Origin: Acidobacteriota bacterium
Lineage (GTDB): Bacteria; Acidobacteriota; Vicinamibacteria; Vicinamibacterales; 2-12-FULL-66-21
Assembly: GCA_020200195.1 (NCBI GenBank)
Contig: JAIVJE010000034.1
Span: 1-9,820 of the forward strand
DNA: 9,820 bases
Direction of reading: 5' to 3'
Shown: positions 6,642 through 9,820 of the stretch, piece by piece
Numbering within the stretch: position 1 is the stretch's first letter
Layout: each line of letters begins with the position of its first letter
Position numbers and translations under genes: made by a program
Notes under the pieces: generated by a model
What the model saw: the letters and a program-made list of their open reading frames with translations, nothing else
Told to the model about the DNA's origin: nothing
Database searches by the model: none

Positions 6642-7692
6642 GAGGCGGCCAGTACTGCTGTCGGCGGCAGCCGCGGTCGCGGCCATCTGGATGACCGCCG
6701 CCGCCGGTCACGGCGCTACGCAGAAGTTTTATCCTGACGATCCCATCGCGCGCGATCGGGATGACGTGATTGACGCGAGTTCGGCCGAGTCGAGAGAGCT
6801 CAGCGAGATGTACGACTTCCTCGACCACACGTTCGGTTCGCCCGGGGACGAACAGGCCGTCGCCGCGGTCAACGTCAATACGCTCGACGAAGTACCAGAT
6901 TCGAGCTGGTTCACGAACCGCATTGGTGCGCGCGAGATGACGACCGGAGATCTGGTCCGCGGCCCGGACACCGAAAGAACCTTCGGGGACAGTTGGACCA
7001 TTACTCAGGGCAAGGGACCGGGCGGTTTTCAGCCCGGCTTCCGTGCGGTAAACGACGACGACCCAAAGAAGCAGCTCTATCAGCTCGAGTTCGATCCGCC
7101 GACGCACCCTGAGCTCGCAACCGGCGCCGAAGTCATCGGCACGGCGATTTATCACGCCCTTGGCTATAACGTCGTCGACATGTACCTCGTCACGCTCGAT
7201 CCCGCAAAGCTTCAGATTTCCGACGACGCGACTGTGAAGGATACGAACGGTCGGCGTAAATTCACGAAGCGTGACCTCGAGGGGATACTTGCGCTCGCTG
7301 CGCGGACGTCCGACGGACGGTATCGATCGCTGGCGGCGCGGTTCGTCGAAGGGAAGCCGATGGGACCATTCGAGTATCATGGAACCCGCGCCGACGACCC
7401 CAACGACATTCACCCGCACGAGCATCGTCGCGAACTCCGCGGCAACCGCGTGTTCGCCGCCTGGCTGAACCATGACGATTCACGGGCCATCAACTCGCTC
7501 GATATGCTCGTCCCCAAGGATGGCCGACAAGTGATTCGTCATTACATGTACGATTTCGGCGCCACGCTCGGCTCCCGTGGTGGATCCGGTTCTCACGGGG
7601 GCCGGTGCGCTCAGCTTCCGGAACGCTGCCAAGGATTCGGGCGTCGCGCCGGCCGCCAGTTCCTACAGCTTCCAATGGTCCCGCTTCGATAA
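6631..7692 (+). CDS. Exported protein of unknown function with kinase-like active-site motifs; C-terminally disrupted
   Basis: I do not recognise a named family. The frame encodes 353 residues with a signal peptide (about 1-29). Recognisable strings are YPDDPIARDRD (34-44), VPDSSWFTNR (88-97), FDPP (154-157), DDPNDIHPHEHRRELRG (255-271) and NHDDSRAINSLDML (280-293), then YDFGATLGS (307-315). H281-x-D283-x4-N288 followed by D308-F-G310 has the layout of a protein kinase-like catalytic loop and metal-binding motif. E167 in TGAEVIG could be the helix-C Glu. The place where the nucleotide-binding Lys would be expected reads LEF, so E153 may replace it. From about residue 316 the frame becomes Gly/Arg-rich nonsense-like sequence, while a sensible C-terminus continues in another frame (see 7577-7903). 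I infer a deletion of n = 2 mod 3 bases near 7570-7577. The start overlaps the barrel gene by 11 bases. Confidence 0.72.
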   Translation: MCFERRPVLLSAAAAVAAIWMTAAAGHGATQKFYPDDPIARDRDDVIDASSAESRELSEMYDFLDHTFGSPGDEQAVAAVNVNTLDEVPDSSWFTNRIGAREMTTGDLVRGPDTERTFGDSWTITQGKGPGGFQPGFRAVNDDDPKKQLYQLEFDPPTHPELATGAEVIGTAIYHALGYNVVDMYLVTLDPAKLQISDDATVKDTNGRRKFTKRDLEGILALAARTSDGRYRSLAARFVEGKPMGPFEYHGTRADDPNDIHPHEHRRELRGNRVFAAWLNHDDSRAINSLDMLVPKDGRQVIRHYMYDFGATLGSRGGSGSHGGRCAQLPERCQGFGRRAGRQFLQLPMVPLR

Positions 7693-7903
7693 CGCGGCGC
7701 AGACGCACACGGCCGTCGGTGGCGCCATCGAGTCGACCGACACACGGACTACAGCACCGCCAGGTGTGCTCGACGGGAGTCAATACATCTCGGTCGCCAT
7801 CGTCGCGACTCACACGGATCACCGTTCGTGGGAGAAGCCACTACAGGTGTACTTCCGCCGGACCGCGGGCGGCTGGCAAACCGTCGGCATCGAAAACAGA
7901 TAG
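7577..7903 (+). pseudogene. Detached C-terminal fragment, probably of the same gene as 6631
   Basis: This frame is shifted by +1 relative to the upstream gene and is open from 7535, just after a stop at 7532-7534. From VVDPVLTGAGALSFRNAA it reads as protein-like sequence with beta-strand-like patterns (QWSRFDNA, QYISVAIVA, VYFRRTAGGWQTVG) and ends at TAG 7901-7903. It starts exactly where the 6631 frame loses sense, has no Shine-Dalgarno or plausible start codon context, and lacks a signal peptide. I therefore read it as the tail of a longer protein. My best guess is that it is the natural C-terminus of the 6631 protein, with the segment between lost. It could instead be the tail of a different gene joined by deletion. 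The small beta-sandwich look is an impression, not a domain match. Confidence 0.55.
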
Positions 7904-7922
7904 CTTCCACGAGGCTTGGCAT

Positions 7923-8373
7923 ATGCCCTCCAAGAAGAAAGACGAGCCGGGTTTCGACCGTCGGACCTTCCTGAAGACCGTCGGTGCCGGCGGCGTTGCC
8001 GCCGGTGTGCTGGGCTCGGCGGGTGGGGCCGACGCGCAACCGGCGAATCTTGTGGGCCCCGGCCCGGTGCACCGTTTACTCGTGCTCCATATTGGCCGTC
8101 GAGGCGCAGGGCAAGACCATCCGGACGGTCGAGGGCCTTGCGGAAGGGACGGTGCTCCATCCCGTGCAACAGGCGTTCTGCGACAAGGACGGACTGATGT
8201 GCGGGTTCTGCACGCCGGGGTTCGTTGTGGCGACGGCTGCACTCCTCGAGAAGAATCCAAAGCCGACTGCTGAGCAGGCGCGCAAAGCGCTCGACGGCAA
8301 CATCTGCCGCTGCGGAACATACGTGCGCGTGCTCGAAGCGGCGTTGAACACAAAGGTGGTGCGACGTGGCTAG
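7923..8373 (+). pseudogene. Tat-signal (2Fe-2S)-binding subunit of a molybdenum hydroxylase, internally deleted and frameshifted
   Basis: Iron-sulfur electron-transfer subunit of the xanthine oxidase/isoquinoline 1-oxidoreductase type. From ATG 7923 (GAGG about 9 bases upstream) the frame gives a Tat signal, DRRTFLKTVGAGGVAAG, up to LVGPGPV (bases 8049-8069). Sense then resumes in the +1 frame at TVYSCSILAVEAQGKT (from about 8071) and runs to TAG 8371-8373. The second 2Fe-2S domain is complete: C-x2-C-x31-C-x-C, with CGFC and CRC. The plant-type ferredoxin domain, with its C-x4-C-x2-C ligands, should lie between these parts and is missing. This implies loss of roughly 50 residues with a length of 2 mod 3. 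Neither frame alone gives a working protein. An open frame can be drawn from GTG 7984, but its first 28 residues are out-of-frame signal-peptide DNA. The molybdopterin subunit gene overlaps the last 8 bases. Confidence 0.82.
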
Positions 8374-9820
8374 CTGGCCGCCCGTCTCCGAACGCATGCT
8401 GCTCGGGAAGCCCGTGAAACGCCTCGATGGTCCCGATAAAGCGTCGGGACGGGCCAAGTATGCCTACGACATCATCCGGGCCGGCATGCTGTACGGCCGG
8501 CTGCTCGGCTCGCCTCATCCGCATGCGCGCATCAAGAGCATCGATCTGACGGAGGCCCAGAAACTCCCCGGCGTCAAGGCCGCCCTTGCGGTGATCGATC
8601 CGACGTCCCCGGCGAACACCGTGCACTACCAGGCGGAAGAGATCGCCGCCGTCGCGGCGACTACAGAGGAGATCGCGGAAGATGCCGTCCGTCTGATCAA
8701 GGTTGAGTACGACGTGCTGCCCCACCTCGCCACCGTCGAGCAGGCGATGAGCCCCGATGCGCCGAAGGTGTTCGCGAAGGGGAACGTGACCGAGCCGGCG
8801 CTGCGCCAGCAGGGTGACGTGGAAGAGGGGTTGAAAGCGGCGGCGCACGTGGTGGAAGGTCTCTACCACACACAGGTGCAGACCCACACGAGCCTGGAGA
8901 CGCACGGCGGTATCTGCGAGTGGGACGGCGAGAAGTTGACTGCCTGGATCTCGACGCAGGCGGTTCATGGAGCGCGCGACGGCCTTGCCTCGGCGTTGAA
9001 GATTCCGCAGACCGACATCCGCGTGATCACGGATTACATGGGCGGCGGATTCGGGAGCAAGCTGAGTGGCGATCCGCAGGTGGCGATATGCGCGCGGCTC
9101 GCGAAGCTGGCGGGCGCGCCGGTGAAACTGATGCTCAGCCGCAAAGAAGAGCATCTCGTCACGGGCAACCGCCCCTCGTCTTATGCGAAGGTCCGCGCGG
9201 GTGTCGACGGACAAGGCAAGCTCACCGCTTTCGATGCCGAAACGTGGGGCACGGGTGGGGCCGGACAGGGTGCCGGATTCCAGGTGCCTTACGGAATCTA
9301 CGACTTCCCAAACCGGCGGCAGCGCCATCGTGACGCTTACACCACTGCGGGGCCGCAGCGCGCGATGCGGGCTCCCGGGCATCCGCAGGCGTGCTTCATC
9401 ACCGAAGTCGTGATGGATGAGCTCGCCGATCGTTTGCGGATGGATCCGCTCGAGCTGCGCATGCGGAACCTGCCGCCTCCGGATCCCGCGACCGGGCAGG
9501 ATCCACCGAATCAGCAGTGGCGGAAGTATTTTCCGATGGCGGCTGAGAAGATCGGATGGAGCGGGCGCCATCCGACGGGCGACATGGCGTCCGGTCCCAT
9601 CAAGCGCGGCCTCGGCTGCGCGGCGAACCGCTGGCCGGGCGCGGGCAACCAGCGGACGCGGGCGATCTGCGAGATTCTACCGGACGGCAGCGTGCAGACG
9701 CGCATCGGGACCCAGGACATCGGGACCGGCACGCGGACGCTCGTGGCGATGGTGACGGCCGAGACGATCGGGCTGCCGCTCGACGGGGTGAAAGCGGCGA
9801 TCGGCGATACGGATTACCCG
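8366..9820 (+). CDS. Molybdopterin-binding subunit, xanthine dehydrogenase/isoquinoline oxidoreductase family (3' end outside window)
   Basis: Large catalytic subunit of a molybdenum hydroxylase, which inserts water-derived oxygen into aldehydes or N-heterocycles. The frame is open for 485 codons to the window edge; full-length relatives have about 700-770 residues, so the C-terminus with the catalytic Glu is not seen. KRLDGPDKASGRAKYAYD (18-35) opens the first domain. GGGFGSK (226-232) is a conserved molybdopterin loop, and QRAMRAPG (331-338) is the conserved Arg/Pro/Gly segment near the molybdenum. GTQDIGTG near the end is the start of the second molybdopterin-binding half. The start is GTG 8366, with AAGGTGG just upstream, overlapping the 2Fe-2S gene by 8 bases. 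There is no signal peptide, so export would have to ride on the Tat signal of the small subunit. The substrate is unknown. An FAD subunit may follow outside the window. Confidence 0.93.
   Translation, partial: MASWPPVSERMLLGKPVKRLDGPDKASGRAKYAYDIIRAGMLYGRLLGSPHPHARIKSIDLTEAQKLPGVKAALAVIDPTSPANTVHYQAEEIAAVAATTEEIAEDAVRLIKVEYDVLPHLATVEQAMSPDAPKVFAKGNVTEPALRQQGDVEEGLKAAAHVVEGLYHTQVQTHTSLETHGGICEWDGEKLTAWISTQAVHGARDGLASALKIPQTDIRVITDYMGGGFGSKLSGDPQVAICARLAKLAGAPVKLMLSRKEEHLVTGNRPSSYAKVRAGVDGQGKLTAFDAETWGTGGAGQGAGFQVPYGIYDFPNRRQRHRDAYTTAGPQRAMRAPGHPQACFITEVVMDELADRLRMDPLELRMRNLPPPDPATGQDPPNQQWRKYFPMAAEKIGWSGRHPTGDMASGPIKRGLGCAANRWPGAGNQRTRAICEILPDGSVQTRIGTQDIGTGTRTLVAMVTAETIGLPLDGVKAAIGDTDYP

Noticed and set aside
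5448..6686. Minus-strand open frame of 412 codons opposite the outer-membrane barrel gene
   Set aside because: The plus strand has a signal peptide, barrel motifs and a terminal Phe. The antisense product has no recognisable features and is a composition shadow.
7560..7590. Programmed ribosomal frameshifting as the way to join the two frames in the 6631 gene
   Set aside because: No slippery heptamer or following stem was seen, and the join lacks the sequence expected between a DFG-like core and a tail. A deletion explains it better.
7984..8060. GTG 7984 as the true start of a shorter 2Fe-2S protein
   Set aside because: The DNA here encodes a clear Tat signal in another frame, and the codons from 7984 give a Pro/Arg/Trp-rich string unlike any subunit N-terminus.
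7841..9571. Minus-strand open frame of 576 codons opposite the molybdenum hydroxylase genes
   Set aside because: It is antisense to well-supported family motifs, is rich in Arg, Pro, His and Ala, and shows no recognisable domain. Long antisense frames are expected in GC-rich coding DNA.

Overview
The window is GC-rich (strong G/C preference at third codon positions) and densely packed. It carries eight recognisable loci on two strands, plus a detached gene tail. Outer-membrane and Tat-exported proteins show that it comes from a Gram-negative (diderm) bacterium. The gene types (an exported paired M16 peptidase, a small Omp85-like barrel followed by a conserved exported protein of unknown function, a Tat-type molybdenum hydroxylase, a stand-alone LigD-type polymerase) resemble what I associate with soil Acidobacteriota such as Vicinamibacteria. 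That assignment is inference; there is no rRNA or other marker here. I see no tRNA, rRNA, CRISPR array, insertion sequence or phage gene, and no gene-free stretch longer than about 110 bases.

Left block (1-2602, plus strand): two overlapping M16-family peptidase genes. The first is cut by the window edge and carries the zinc motif. The second has lost the zinc motif but keeps the Arg/Tyr pair of the C-terminal half, so the two look like complementary subunits of one heterodimeric peptidase. A minus-strand gene for a Tat-exported class V aminotransferase-fold PLP enzyme (2595-3893) converges on them, overlapping by 8 bases at the stop codons, with a perfect 9-bp GC hairpin at the junction.

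Right block (4003-9820, plus strand): a 109-base divergent spacer separates the PLP enzyme gene from a co-directional run. The run is a DoxX-family membrane protein, a stand-alone LigD-type polymerase/primase domain with all three catalytic Asp, a small Omp85-like outer-membrane barrel, an exported protein of unknown function that overlaps the barrel gene by 11 bases, and a two-gene molybdenum hydroxylase module (2Fe-2S subunit, then molybdopterin subunit, which runs off the window). Gaps are -11 to +36 bases, so an operon or a series of coupled genes is likely.

Two points deserve most attention. (1) The unknown exported protein at 6631 contains an H-x-D-x4-N element followed 20 residues later by a DFG, the layout of a kinase-like active site. 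(2) Both this gene and the 2Fe-2S gene next to it appear to carry frame-shifting internal deletions about 500 bases apart (near 7570-7577 and 8062-8071). The second removes the whole plant-type ferredoxin cluster domain between the Tat signal and the second 2Fe-2S domain. Either this locus is decaying or the assembly is wrong at two places; the neighbouring genes are intact.
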